A stretch of DNA of 64,000 bases from Eutrophovita brisbanensis (lineage in GTDB: Bacteria > Pseudomonadota > Gammaproteobacteria > Burkholderiales > Eutrophovitaceae). The stretch spans positions 372,001 through 436,000 of the forward strand of contig JAYQTM010000001.1 in the NCBI GenBank assembly GCA_038147395.1. Reading direction: 5' to 3'. Under the pieces are notes generated by a model. It saw only the letters and a program-made list of their open reading frames with translations, did not search any database and was not told the origin of the DNA. The position numbers were made by a program, and so were the translations under genes. Shown piece by piece: positions 43,639-51,425 of the stretch (the first letter of the stretch is position 1; each line of letters begins with the position of its first letter).

Positions 43639-44505
43639 ATGAGTGATAACTCAGGTGCCGAAAAAAGAGCTGCAAAAAGCCGTTTGCGCGGCACTATAAA
43701 TCGACGCTGCTCTCGTTCGGGAAGCGACTATTTCTTGCATCACGAGGCCTCACAGAGGCTTGAGGCGAGGCTTGATTTGGTCCGGATTTCCCCCCACTTG
43801 GTTGTCTCCTCCGGAATGGGTAACAATGATTTGCCCTCAAGGTACAAGGGGAGCACGCAATTTGTTCACATTGATTTTTCGGAAATGAGGCTCTCAGCTC
43901 AGCCTCGACGGGGCAGACTTGCTGAGTGGATGGGAAAAGCCCAAAAGCGACTATGCGGAGATTTGAGCGCGCTGCCGCTGAAAACTGGAGTTGCTGACAT
44001 TGTTTTCTCGAATTTGGATCTTCCTTTTTTTCGTGAGTGTAGTGAAGTGGCTATAGTGCTCTCTGAGGCATTTCGTGTATTGAAGCCTGGTGGGTTATTT
44101 ATATTCTCGTCGTTTGGGCCAGACACGCTCCAGGCAGTGGCTCCCCGTTCTGAGAATGTGATCTTCAGATCGGCCAGCCATTTGGATATGCACGATTTAG
44201 GGGATATGTTGGTTGAGCGGGGATTCGGCGACCCGGTGATGGAAGTTGAGAATCTCGTGGTGAGTTATGCTGATCCAGTCCGGTTGTTGGACGACTTAAA
44301 GGTTCAGGGTTCGTGCCTTTTTGCGGCTCCGGATCGTAAAGGTTTGGGTGGCAAAAAGAAATGGCTACGGCAGATCAGCGTTGCGAGCAACGAAACTCCC
44401 TCCCCAGGCCTCGATGTCAAGGTCGAAATGGTGTTTGGCCATGCTTGGAAGCCCGCAGAGCGACTGTCCCCAAAGGGTCGTCGGGTGATTGATATCAAGA
44501 GCTGA
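43639..44505 (+). CDS. SAM-dependent methyltransferase, BioC/NDUFAF5-like
   Basis: A class I methyltransferase of 288 residues resembling the BioC-like family. The opening INRRCSRSGSDYFLHHEASQ region resembles the family start (F-x-R-x-A...Y-x-x-H-x-x-L). GDLSALPLKTGVADIVFSNL (near 111-130) and AFRVLKPGGLFIFSSFGPDTL (near 146-166) are motifs II-III. Motif I is unusual: VVSSGMGNNDLP replaces the canonical D/E-x-G-x-G-x-G, so SAM binding may differ. The substrate is unknown. It diverges from trmL and precedes the oxidase block. Confidence 0.75.
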   Translation: MSDNSGAEKRAAKSRLRGTINRRCSRSGSDYFLHHEASQRLEARLDLVRISPHLVVSSGMGNNDLPSRYKGSTQFVHIDFSEMRLSAQPRRGRLAEWMGKAQKRLCGDLSALPLKTGVADIVFSNLDLPFFRECSEVAIVLSEAFRVLKPGGLFIFSSFGPDTLQAVAPRSENVIFRSASHLDMHDLGDMLVERGFGDPVMEVENLVVSYADPVRLLDDLKVQGSCLFAAPDRKGLGGKKKWLRQISVASNETPSPGLDVKVEMVFGHAWKPAERLSPKGRRVIDIKS

Positions 44506-44651
44506 TAGTCGTCAATGAAGATGGAAATTTATTTCTTTTTTTGACGTTATCTTGCGCCCAGAAAAATATCTGTGATAGCGTGCCCGACGTATATCAAAGT
44601 TCAAACTACAGGCTTAATACTGAGATACAGTCCAAGGTTAAGAGTTATTAA

Positions 44652-45125
44652 ATGACGATAGAGTCAACGAGCACTGGCTACATTACTGGTGAGGATTCGA
44701 TCCTCGTCCGTCGACATGTCGCACCAATTGGGGTGCTCAAGGTTGCGTTCAGTGCGCTCGCAACATTGACTGTCTTTATAGCCCTCGTTTTCGCGGCTCA
44801 GGGTTTATGGCTTGTTTTGCCTTACGCAGCAGTCGAGTGCTTTGCAATTGGGGTCGCATACTGGTGGATCATGCGAGAGAGAGATGACTTTGAACGGATT
44901 ACCCGCGAGGGCGATCTTATTCTTGTTAAGACCAGGATCTCCGGCTCTGAACGGACTCAGGAATTCAATCGATTTTGGCTTGGTGTTCAAGTGATCGAGA
45001 CAGGCGTCGGTCGTTGTCAACTGGTTCTAAGCTCTCATGGGCTCCATTTTGAGGTCGGACGATTGCTGATATCAGAAGAACGGCGCGAGCTGGCGAGGCA
45101 AATTAGATTGTTGGTGGCGAATTAG
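44652..45125 (+). CDS. DUF2244 family integral membrane protein
   Basis: A 157-residue DUF2244 protein with two membrane segments (about 28-50 and 55-72) and a C-terminal cytoplasmic domain (GDLILVKTRISGSERTQEFNRFWLGVQV). The family is typically encoded right before cytochrome c oxidase subunit II in alpha- and gammaproteobacteria, as here (69 bases to coxB). Its role, perhaps in oxidase assembly, has not been established to my knowledge. Confidence 0.85.
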   Translation: MTIESTSTGYITGEDSILVRRHVAPIGVLKVAFSALATLTVFIALVFAAQGLWLVLPYAAVECFAIGVAYWWIMRERDDFERITREGDLILVKTRISGSERTQEFNRFWLGVQVIETGVGRCQLVLSSHGLHFEVGRLLISEERRELARQIRLLVAN

Positions 45126-45194
45126 TATTCTGGATTTTTTGAGTTAGAATATGGCACTTTATAAATGTCACATATAAGTATTTTTGGGGGAAGC

Positions 45195-46316
45195 ATGAAA
45201 TTCTCATCAAGTGTGCGTCTGTTAGCTATCGCTCTAGGTTTAGTCCCTGGCATCGTTTTGGCTGATTGGCAACTCAATCTTACGCCGTCCAGCACTCTAC
45301 TTGGTGCGGACATCAAAGCACTGCACGATATGACCATGTGGGTCATCGTTGGCATATCGGTCGTTGTCTTTGGGGCGATGTTCTGGTCGATATTGAAACA
45401 CCGCAAATCTGTCGGCCACAAGGCGTCAAATTTTCATGAGAATACGACAGTTGAAATTGTGTGGACTGTGATCCCTGTTGTTATTCTTGTGGCGATGGCG
45501 TTTCCTGCTACAAAAGTGCTTTTAGCGGCTAGGGACTCTTCTGCTCCCGACATGACCATTAAAGCGACCGGCTACCAGTGGAAGTGGGGTTACGAATACC
45601 TTGATGAAGGGGTCAAGTTTTATAGCACCCTCTCAACACCCAGAGATCAAATCGAGGGCACCGCTGAGAAGGGTGAGAACTACCTACTAGAAGTCGATAA
45701 CCCGGTCGTTGTCCCGGTGGGTAAGAAAGTCAGGATCTTGACGACCGCGAATGACGTTATTCACTCATGGTATGTTCCTGATTTGGCGGTCAAACAGGAC
45801 GCGATACCGGGATTTATCAGAGACATCGCGTTCAAAGCGGAGAAAATCGGCACTTACCGAGGCCAATGTACTGAGCTCTGCGGGAAAGAACACGGCTTTA
45901 TGCCGATTGTGGTTGAGGTGGTCTCTGAGGAAGATTATCAAGCGTGGGTTCAAGCCAAATTGGCTGACTCCGGTGCGCCGTCTTTCGACCCCAACAAGAC
46001 GTACTCGGTGGCAGAGTTGGTTTCAGCAGGAGAACAGGTTTACAACATGAATTGCGTCGCTTGTCACCAGCCAGACGGCGTTGGGATGCCACCAACATTT
46101 CCTGCGATCAAGGGCGGAAAGATTGCGACCGGCCCAATGGCAGCCCATTTAGATATCATTCTCAACGGCAGCAAGAAAAACCCGATGATGACAGCGTGGG
46201 GTCCGCAGCTATCCGACTTGGACATCGCGGCGGTCATTGCGTATCAAAGGAATGGAATTAATTCGACTGGAGATATTCTGCAGCCTAGCGATATTGCAGC
46301 AGCACGCTCTGAATAG
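45195..46316 (+). CDS. coxB: Cytochrome c oxidase subunit II with fused cytochrome c
   Basis: The CuA subunit of an aa3-type terminal oxidase. From the ATG at 45195 (GGGGGAAG just upstream) it has 373 residues: signal peptide (1-23), two membrane helices (about 42-64 and 84-105), the CuA cupredoxin domain with the aromatic GYQWKWGYEY motif near 128 and the CuA site CTELCGKEHGFM near 225-236, then a C-terminal class I cytochrome c with CVACH near 287 and an axial Met in MMTAW near 330. The fusion makes it a caa3-like subunit. It is followed by coxA 52 bases on. Confidence 0.96.
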   Translation: MKFSSSVRLLAIALGLVPGIVLADWQLNLTPSSTLLGADIKALHDMTMWVIVGISVVVFGAMFWSILKHRKSVGHKASNFHENTTVEIVWTVIPVVILVAMAFPATKVLLAARDSSAPDMTIKATGYQWKWGYEYLDEGVKFYSTLSTPRDQIEGTAEKGENYLLEVDNPVVVPVGKKVRILTTANDVIHSWYVPDLAVKQDAIPGFIRDIAFKAEKIGTYRGQCTELCGKEHGFMPIVVEVVSEEDYQAWVQAKLADSGAPSFDPNKTYSVAELVSAGEQVYNMNCVACHQPDGVGMPPTFPAIKGGKIATGPMAAHLDIILNGSKKNPMMTAWGPQLSDLDIAAVIAYQRNGINSTGDILQPSDIAAARSE

Positions 46317-46368
46317 CATTTAATTTTTAAATTTGGACTAAATCGAGACTCGTTTAAGGAGCATCAAA

Positions 46369-47946
46369 ATGGAAGCGGTACACGATCACGATCACGACCA
46401 CCACGTGCCTTCGGGCATCATGAGGTATGTCACAACAACTAACCACAAAGACATCGGTTCGATGTACTTATGGTTCAGCTTTGTTATGTTCCTCGTCGGT
46501 GGCGTTATGGCGCTAGTCATTCGAGCTGAGTTGTTTCAACCAGGATTGCAGGTAGTACAACCAGAGTTTTTCAATCAGATGACCACCTTACATGGTTTGA
46601 TCATGGTGTTCGGGGCCATCATGCCGGCGTTTGTTGGTTTTGCTAACTGGCAAATTCCAATGATGATTGGTGCCCCTGATATGGCTTTCCCTAGGATGAA
46701 CAACTGGAGTTTCTGGTTGCTTCCTCCTGCTGGTATCTTGCTCGTCGGTGCATTGCTTGCGCCTGGAGGTGCTGGAGGAGTTGGTTGGACAATGTACGCG
46801 CCACTGACGGTTCAGCCGGGTATGGGTATGGACATGATGATTTTCGCAATCCACATCCTAGGTATGTCGTCGATCATGGGTTCGATTAATATCATCACCA
46901 CGATACTTAACATGCGAGCGCCTGGTATGACCATGATGAAGATGCCGCTCTTCGTTTGGACTTGGTTGATCACGGCATACTTGTTGGTTGCTTCCATGCC
47001 AGTGTTGGCGGGTGCGGTGACCATGACACTGACAGATCGTCATTTTGGAACGACCTTCTTTAATGCAGCGGGTGGTGGTGACCCAGTGCTCTATCAACAT
47101 ATTTTCTGGTTCTTTGGTCATCCCGAGGTCTATATCATCGCGATTCCCGCCTTTGGTGTTGTGTCAGAGGTGATTCCGACATTCGCTAGGAAACCATTGT
47201 TTGGCTACGCGTCGATGGTGTACGCGACGGCATCAATTGCAATTCTTTCATTTCTCGTGTGGGCTCACCACATGTACACGGTGGGTATGCCGGTCGAAGC
47301 GCAGTTGTACTACATGTTCGCGACAATGCTGATCGCGGTCCCAACTGGGGTCAAAGTATTCAACTGGGTCGCAACTATGTGGAAGGGATCGATGACGTTT
47401 GAAACCCCGATGCTGTTTGCGATGGGATTTCTATTCCTATTTACGATCGGCGGATTTACTGGGTTGGTGCTTGCGCTAACGCCAGTGGATATCCAACTGC
47501 ACGATACGTATTACGTTGTTGCCCATTTCCATTACGTGATGGTTGCCGGCGCGTTGTTCTCGGCCTTTGCTGGTGTTTATTACTGGTTACCTAAGTGGAT
47601 TGGAAAAATGTACGACGAGCGGCTTGGAAAGATTCATTTCTGGTTGTCCATCATTTTCTTTAACGTGACGTTCTTTGTGCAGCATTTCTTAGGACTCGCC
47701 GGAATGCCACGCAGGATTCCTGATTACTCGCTCCAGTTTGCGGACTGGAACCTGATTTCTTCGATCGGGGCGTTTGGTTTCGGTCTATCTCAGGTGTTTT
47801 TCCTCTACGTTTTGCTCAAGGCGATCCGAAGCGGCGAAAAAGCACCTGAAAAGCCATGGGAGGGGGCAACCACGCTGGAGTGGACGCATCTGCCTACACC
47901 TGCTCCGTATCATAGCTTTGAGACCCCTCCGCAACTAAAAGGGTAG
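46369..47946 (+). CDS. coxA: Cytochrome c oxidase subunit I
   Basis: The heme-copper catalytic subunit, 525 residues and twelve membrane helices. The heme ligand His is in TTLHGLIMVFGAIMPAF near 73, the CuB His with the Tyr crosslink in GHPEVYIIAIPAFG near 249-262, two more CuB His in WAHHMYTVGM near 300, and the final heme ligands in DTYYVVAHFHYVM near 380. This is an A-type (A1) oxidase. The N-terminus bears a His/Asp run (HDHDHDHH, 5-12), possibly metal-binding. A terminator-like stem follows. No heme A synthase gene is in this cluster. Confidence 0.97.
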   Translation: MEAVHDHDHDHHVPSGIMRYVTTTNHKDIGSMYLWFSFVMFLVGGVMALVIRAELFQPGLQVVQPEFFNQMTTLHGLIMVFGAIMPAFVGFANWQIPMMIGAPDMAFPRMNNWSFWLLPPAGILLVGALLAPGGAGGVGWTMYAPLTVQPGMGMDMMIFAIHILGMSSIMGSINIITTILNMRAPGMTMMKMPLFVWTWLITAYLLVASMPVLAGAVTMTLTDRHFGTTFFNAAGGGDPVLYQHIFWFFGHPEVYIIAIPAFGVVSEVIPTFARKPLFGYASMVYATASIAILSFLVWAHHMYTVGMPVEAQLYYMFATMLIAVPTGVKVFNWVATMWKGSMTFETPMLFAMGFLFLFTIGGFTGLVLALTPVDIQLHDTYYVVAHFHYVMVAGALFSAFAGVYYWLPKWIGKMYDERLGKIHFWLSIIFFNVTFFVQHFLGLAGMPRRIPDYSLQFADWNLISSIGAFGFGLSQVFFLYVLLKAIRSGEKAPEKPWEGATTLEWTHLPTPAPYHSFETPPQLKG

Positions 47947-47964
47947 TCGAGCGTAATTAACACG

Positions 47965-48001
47965 AGACCGTTGGAAATAAGCATCCAACGGTCTTGTTTT
48001 T
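47965..48001 (+). terminator. Terminator-like stem-loop after coxA
   Basis: A perfect 11-bp stem, AGACCGTTGGA and TCCAACGGTCT, with an eight-base loop, is followed by TGTTTTT. It lies 19 bases after the coxA stop and 21 before the next small gene, so it probably sets coxBA levels above those of the assembly genes by partial termination. Confidence 0.85.
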
Positions 48002-48021
48002 ACCTCGAGCATAATCAAACT

Positions 48022-48111
48022 ATGGAAAAAAATAAAAAAACCGCACTGATCCTCGCATCGATAGCGGTCGTTTTTTTTCTTGGTTTCGTGATCCGTCGCG
48101 CGATTCTTTAG
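48022..48111 (+). CDS. Cytochrome oxidase small assembly protein (29 aa)
   Basis: A very short gene: 29 residues with one membrane helix (LILASIAVVFFLGFVI, about 9-24) flanked by basic residues. It resembles the tiny proteins annotated as cytochrome oxidase small assembly proteins between coxA and ctaG in beta- and gammaproteobacteria, which share the pattern LILxSxAxxFFLGFxxRR. Its stop is only four bases before the ctaG start, which supports real translation. The ribosome binding site is weak. Confidence 0.7.
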   Translation: MEKNKKTALILASIAVVFFLGFVIRRAIL

Positions 48112-48115
48112 GGAT

Positions 48116-48682
48116 ATGTCTGAACGAACAAACGAGAACTTACAGCTTCTAAGAAAGCTCATTGTTGTAGCGGTGTTGATGTTCGCCTTTGGTTATGCGT
48201 TAGTCCCGATTTATAAGAAAATCTGTGAGGTCACAGGGGTTTATGACCTTACAAAACCCGACGAGGTTGTGAATACACAAATCGATGAGACCCGTTCGAT
48301 CACAATGGAATTTGACGCAAATGTGCGCAGTGACATCGGGTGGGATTTAGTTGCGACTGACAAAAGGATGGTTGTACATCCTGGTGAGTTGGTCCAAGCG
48401 ACATTTCGGCTCACAAATCCAACTGACATTTCTTTCGATGCACAGGCTATCCCGAGTTATGGTCCTCAAAGAGCTGGGCTGTACGTGAAGAAACTCGAGT
48501 GTTTTTGTTTCAGTCAGCAGAAAATCAACGCGGGTGAGTCTCGAGATTTTACCGTTGTGTTTGTGCTGGATCCTGAATTACCCTCGGATGTTGGTACGGT
48601 GACTCTGTCCTACACGATGTTTGAGGTTGAGGGAACTTCAAGTGCTGCGACTGAGATTCAAGAAGAAGGGGTGCGATCGTGA
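48116..48682 (+). CDS. ctaG: Cytochrome c oxidase assembly protein CtaG/Cox11
   Basis: Delivers copper to the CuB centre of subunit I. One N-terminal membrane helix (about 16-35) anchors a periplasmic immunoglobulin-like domain with the copper motif CFCF near residues 125-128 (KKLECFCFSQQ). The 188 residues are family-sized. The start follows the small assembly protein by four bases, and its stop overlaps the next gene by four (GTGA). Confidence 0.95.
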   Translation: MSERTNENLQLLRKLIVVAVLMFAFGYALVPIYKKICEVTGVYDLTKPDEVVNTQIDETRSITMEFDANVRSDIGWDLVATDKRMVVHPGELVQATFRLTNPTDISFDAQAIPSYGPQRAGLYVKKLECFCFSQQKINAGESRDFTVVFVLDPELPSDVGTVTLSYTMFEVEGTSSAATEIQEEGVRS

Positions 48683-48882
48683 CGCGCGAGGAGAATAAGA
48701 AGAATACATTTTTCCAAAGTCTTCGAGCGGTGTGTTCTGCTTTTATAGGAATCGGTCGCGGACAGAATCTACAAAATGATCTGGCCTCGTTGAGGCCACA
48801 ACATGTCATAATCACGGGTGTTATTTGCGCAGCCTTGTTCGTTATCGGCGTTGTGAGTATCGTCAACATGGTTGCGAATTGA
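48679..48882 (+). CDS. DUF2970 family small membrane protein
   Basis: A 67-residue protein with an N-terminal amphipathic part (LRAVCSAFIGIGRGQNLQND, 16-35) and one membrane helix near the C-terminus (VIITGVICAALFVIGVVSIV). These are the features of DUF2970, often found between ctaG and coxC. The start is a GTG overlapping the ctaG stop. Its function is unknown; a role in oxidase assembly is a guess from context. Confidence 0.8.
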   Translation: MTREENKKNTFFQSLRAVCSAFIGIGRGQNLQNDLASLRPQHVIITGVICAALFVIGVVSIVNMVAN

Positions 48883-48922
48883 TAGAATTCGTATGTATAA
48901 ATAGAAGAAGGGGAGTAAGAAC

Positions 48923-49774
48923 ATGAGCTCGCAGTCTGGTGGGTATTATTTGCCTGAGCCGTCTCATTGGCCAATTGTTGGTTCGCTAGCGCTTTTGCTG
49001 CTTGGTTTCGGTGCCGCGTTGACAATGAATTCGGTCGGTGGGGGTGGTTACGTGTTACTGGCAGGTTTCGCGGTAATCGCTTACATGATGTTCGGCTGGT
49101 TCGGAACTGTGATTCGAGAGAGTGAGTCGGGTAAATATAATAAGCAGGTTGATGTGTCCTTTCGATGGGCGATGAGCTGGTTTATTTTCTCTGAAGTCAT
49201 GTTTTTCGCCGCGTTTTTTGGCGCGTTGTTTTACATGCGGGTCCTATCGATCCCATGGTTGGCTGACGCTGATACTGGGTCGTTACTTTGGGAAGGATTC
49301 TCAGCTGGCTGGCCCACCTCAGGCCCTGGTGTTGAGAGTACATTCACCCCGATGGGTGCGTGGGGTTTGCCAGCGATCAATACCGCTTTGTTACTTACGT
49401 CAGGCGTGACCATCACGATCGCTCATTGGGCACTCAAAGAAAATAAACGTGGCCAGTTGAATTTGTTCATGTTTCTCACCATTGCTCTTGGTGTTGCATT
49501 CTTGATCCTTCAGGTAGAGGAGTATATGCATGCGTACAACGACCTTGATCTCACGCTAGAGAGTGGTGCGTACGGATCGACCTTCTTCATGTTGACAGGT
49601 TTCCACGGTTTTCACGTGACCGTCGGTACGATTATGTTAATCGTCATTTGGCTTAGGGGCCTAAAAGGGCATTTTAAACCTGAAGCACACTTTGGATTCG
49701 AGGGGGTTGCGTGGTATTGGCACTTCGTTGATGTGGTGTGGTTAGGGCTGTTTATATTTGTTTACTGGCTCTAA
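48923..49774 (+). CDS. coxC: Cytochrome c oxidase subunit III
   Basis: The third core subunit of the aa3 oxidase; seven membrane helices in 283 residues, with SEVMFFAAFFGALFYMR near residues 91-107, EEYMHAYNDLDLTLESGAYGSTFF near 197-220 and the final WYWHFVDVVWLGLFIFVYW. The start has AGAAGGGGAG upstream. A bidirectional terminator follows its stop, closing the structural part of the operon. Confidence 0.96.
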   Translation: MSSQSGGYYLPEPSHWPIVGSLALLLLGFGAALTMNSVGGGGYVLLAGFAVIAYMMFGWFGTVIRESESGKYNKQVDVSFRWAMSWFIFSEVMFFAAFFGALFYMRVLSIPWLADADTGSLLWEGFSAGWPTSGPGVESTFTPMGAWGLPAINTALLLTSGVTITIAHWALKENKRGQLNLFMFLTIALGVAFLILQVEEYMHAYNDLDLTLESGAYGSTFFMLTGFHGFHVTVGTIMLIVIWLRGLKGHFKPEAHFGFEGVAWYWHFVDVVWLGLFIFVYWL

Positions 49775-49790
49775 TTCAAACCGCAACATA

Positions 49791-49824
49791 AAAAAACCCA
49801 TCCGAGATAACGGATGGGTTTTTT
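49791..49824. terminator. Bidirectional terminator between coxC and DUF2909 gene
   Basis: AAAAAACCCATCCG pairs perfectly with CGGATGGGTTTTTT around AGATAA, giving a 14-bp stem with A and T tracts on either side. It lies between the convergent coxC and DUF2909 genes and should stop transcription from both. Confidence 0.93.
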
Positions 49825-49826
49825 AT

Positions 49827-50024
49827 TTATAGCCCTTCTTGTGGGATCACTCCGAAATAGTACCCCGACATTAACAGAACAAAAAGAATTACCGACAGTC
49901 CGATTCGAATGGTAAGGGCTTTGACCGTACCATCCGAAGTTCCCTTCCCCCTCACTAGATACACGAGTGCGGATGCTAAACTTCCAAAAATTACTAGTAG
50001 AAACAGTACAACAATTACTTTCAT
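49827..50024 (-). CDS. DUF2909 family twin-helix membrane protein
   Basis: A 65-residue protein with two membrane helices (about 2-24 and 41-60) joined by a short loop with RGKGTSDGTVKALTIRIGLS, characteristic of DUF2909. It is encoded beside coxC on the opposite strand, as in pseudomonads. Function unknown; probably an accessory protein for the oxidase. It diverges from surf1. Confidence 0.85.
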   Translation of the reverse strand: MKVIVVLFLLVIFGSLASALVYLVRGKGTSDGTVKALTIRIGLSVILFVLLMSGYYFGVIPQEGL

Positions 50025-50071
50025 TGCGTTCAGACCTATTTTAGTGAGTTATTTATCTGATAAACCGTATT

Positions 50072-50785
50072 ATGCGCCATACTAGCTGGAGAGTCAGTAT
50101 TCTCGCTGTTTTTGGTTTGATTTTGACCCTAAGTGCTGCATATTGGCAGTACAGCAGGGCTCAGGATAAACGAACACTTCAACAGCAATATATCGAGCAG
50201 CAACTTAAGTCTGTTTTAGAAATAAATTGTGACAATGCCTCTGGCACCGTTCAACCGCATAGGCGTGTTGTTGCCAAAGGGACACTCGATTCTGACCTAA
50301 AAATGGTGTTGGATAATCGTATTCGACACGGCAAAGCGGGTTATGAGATTTTAATTCCGTTCACATTTCTTGATTGCGGAACGGCAGTACTGGTGAATTT
50401 TGGGTGGATTCCCCGTGGCCGAGAATTTGGCGTCCTACCGAATTTCGAGGTGCCAGATGGGACTGTAGATATTCGGGGGACGATTTCAGTGCCCGGTCAT
50501 GGCGCGTTAGAAATCGGTGAAAAGTTAATTGAAGGCAATGTCTGGCAGAACTTAAATATCGAGCGTTACCGAGAGTGGGCATCTATTGACGTGCTTGACT
50601 ATGTTATCCGTATTGACGGAGATGTCGAGGTGATTAATGGCTTAGAAGCAGATTGGGGTGATGTCAGCTTCGGCATCGATAAACATTTGTCGTACGCAGG
50701 ACAGTGGCTTTTATTTAGTCTTTTGATTATTTTTTTATACACATATCATGGATACATTAAACCAAGAAAAGAAAAACGGCAGTAA
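50072..50785 (+). CDS. SURF1 family oxidase assembly protein
   Basis: A membrane protein involved in heme a insertion into subunit I. It has 237 residues with an N-terminal helix (about 8-26), a periplasmic domain, and a C-terminal helix (about 208-228). VLDNRIRHGKAGYEILIPF near 80-98 and VLVNFGWIPRGRE near 105-117 are the Surf1 signatures (LLDNR...GYxVxTPL; VLVNRGWVP). Asn-Phe replaces Asn-Arg in the second. Its last 38 bases overlap the next gene. Confidence 0.9.
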   Translation: MRHTSWRVSILAVFGLILTLSAAYWQYSRAQDKRTLQQQYIEQQLKSVLEINCDNASGTVQPHRRVVAKGTLDSDLKMVLDNRIRHGKAGYEILIPFTFLDCGTAVLVNFGWIPRGREFGVLPNFEVPDGTVDIRGTISVPGHGALEIGEKLIEGNVWQNLNIERYREWASIDVLDYVIRIDGDVEVINGLEADWGDVSFGIDKHLSYAGQWLLFSLLIIFLYTYHGYIKPRKEKRQ

Positions 50786-51350
50786 AACTTCGTTGACTCC
50801 GTGGATCGTACTCGCTGTTTGCGTGTTGCCGATTTTAGCTTCGACAGGGCTGTATTATTTGTGGAAGCCCAGCAACTTTGTCAATAATGGTGAATTGATT
50901 GGCCCGACGCCAATCTCTCAACTACATTTAAAGGCAGTGTCTCGTGACGTTTTTTCATTTTCCGAGTTGGATGGAGGCTGGGCATTCGTCGCTATCGATC
51001 AAAATTATTGTGACGATACGTGTCAAACCAAGCTCTACCTGATGCGACAAATTCGTTTGACTCAAGGAGCGGAAAAGGAACGGATCAACAGAGTGCATTT
51101 TTTTTCCGGTGGAGCGATCGACGATGCTGAGTTGTTAACAAAATATGATGGAACGATTTTTGTTTCATTGGCAAATGTAGATCAACTCAAGGTGTTTGGG
51201 GATGAATCTGATTTATCCCGCTATATTTTTTTGGTTGACCAAATTGGTAATTTAATGATGCGATTTCCAGTTGATATCAACCCCTCGTTGATGAAAAAGG
51301 ACGTAACGAAGTTGCTGAAGCTCTCAAAAGGTTGGAAAACTGTTAATTGA
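50748..51350 (+). CDS. Thioredoxin-fold SCO-like membrane protein of the oxidase cluster
   Basis: A 200-residue protein with an N-terminal membrane anchor (about 18-40) and a periplasmic domain. CDDTC at 88-92 is a CxxxC motif like that of Sco copper chaperones, in a thioredoxin-like setting (WAFVAIDQNYCDDTC). The distal His of Sco (DHTA) is not evident. I recall an unnamed gene of this kind between surf1 and ctaA in Pseudomonas. It may act as a thiol reductase or copper handler in oxidase assembly. It overlaps surf1 by 38 bases and is followed directly by ctaB, where ctaA would be expected. Confidence 0.72.
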   Translation: MDTLNQEKKNGSKTSLTPWIVLAVCVLPILASTGLYYLWKPSNFVNNGELIGPTPISQLHLKAVSRDVFSFSELDGGWAFVAIDQNYCDDTCQTKLYLMRQIRLTQGAEKERINRVHFFSGGAIDDAELLTKYDGTIFVSLANVDQLKVFGDESDLSRYIFLVDQIGNLMMRFPVDINPSLMKKDVTKLLKLSKGWKTVN

Positions 51351-51425
51351 TGACAGTTTCTAACGCATTGGTCAGGTGTTAAACTACCGCCCTATTTATC
51401 AGACTACAAAGGTCGCGAAATTGTG

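Noticed and set aside
45139..45165. TTGAGT and TATAAA before coxB as a promoter
   Set aside because: The spacing is 15 bases, too short for a confident sigma-70 call.
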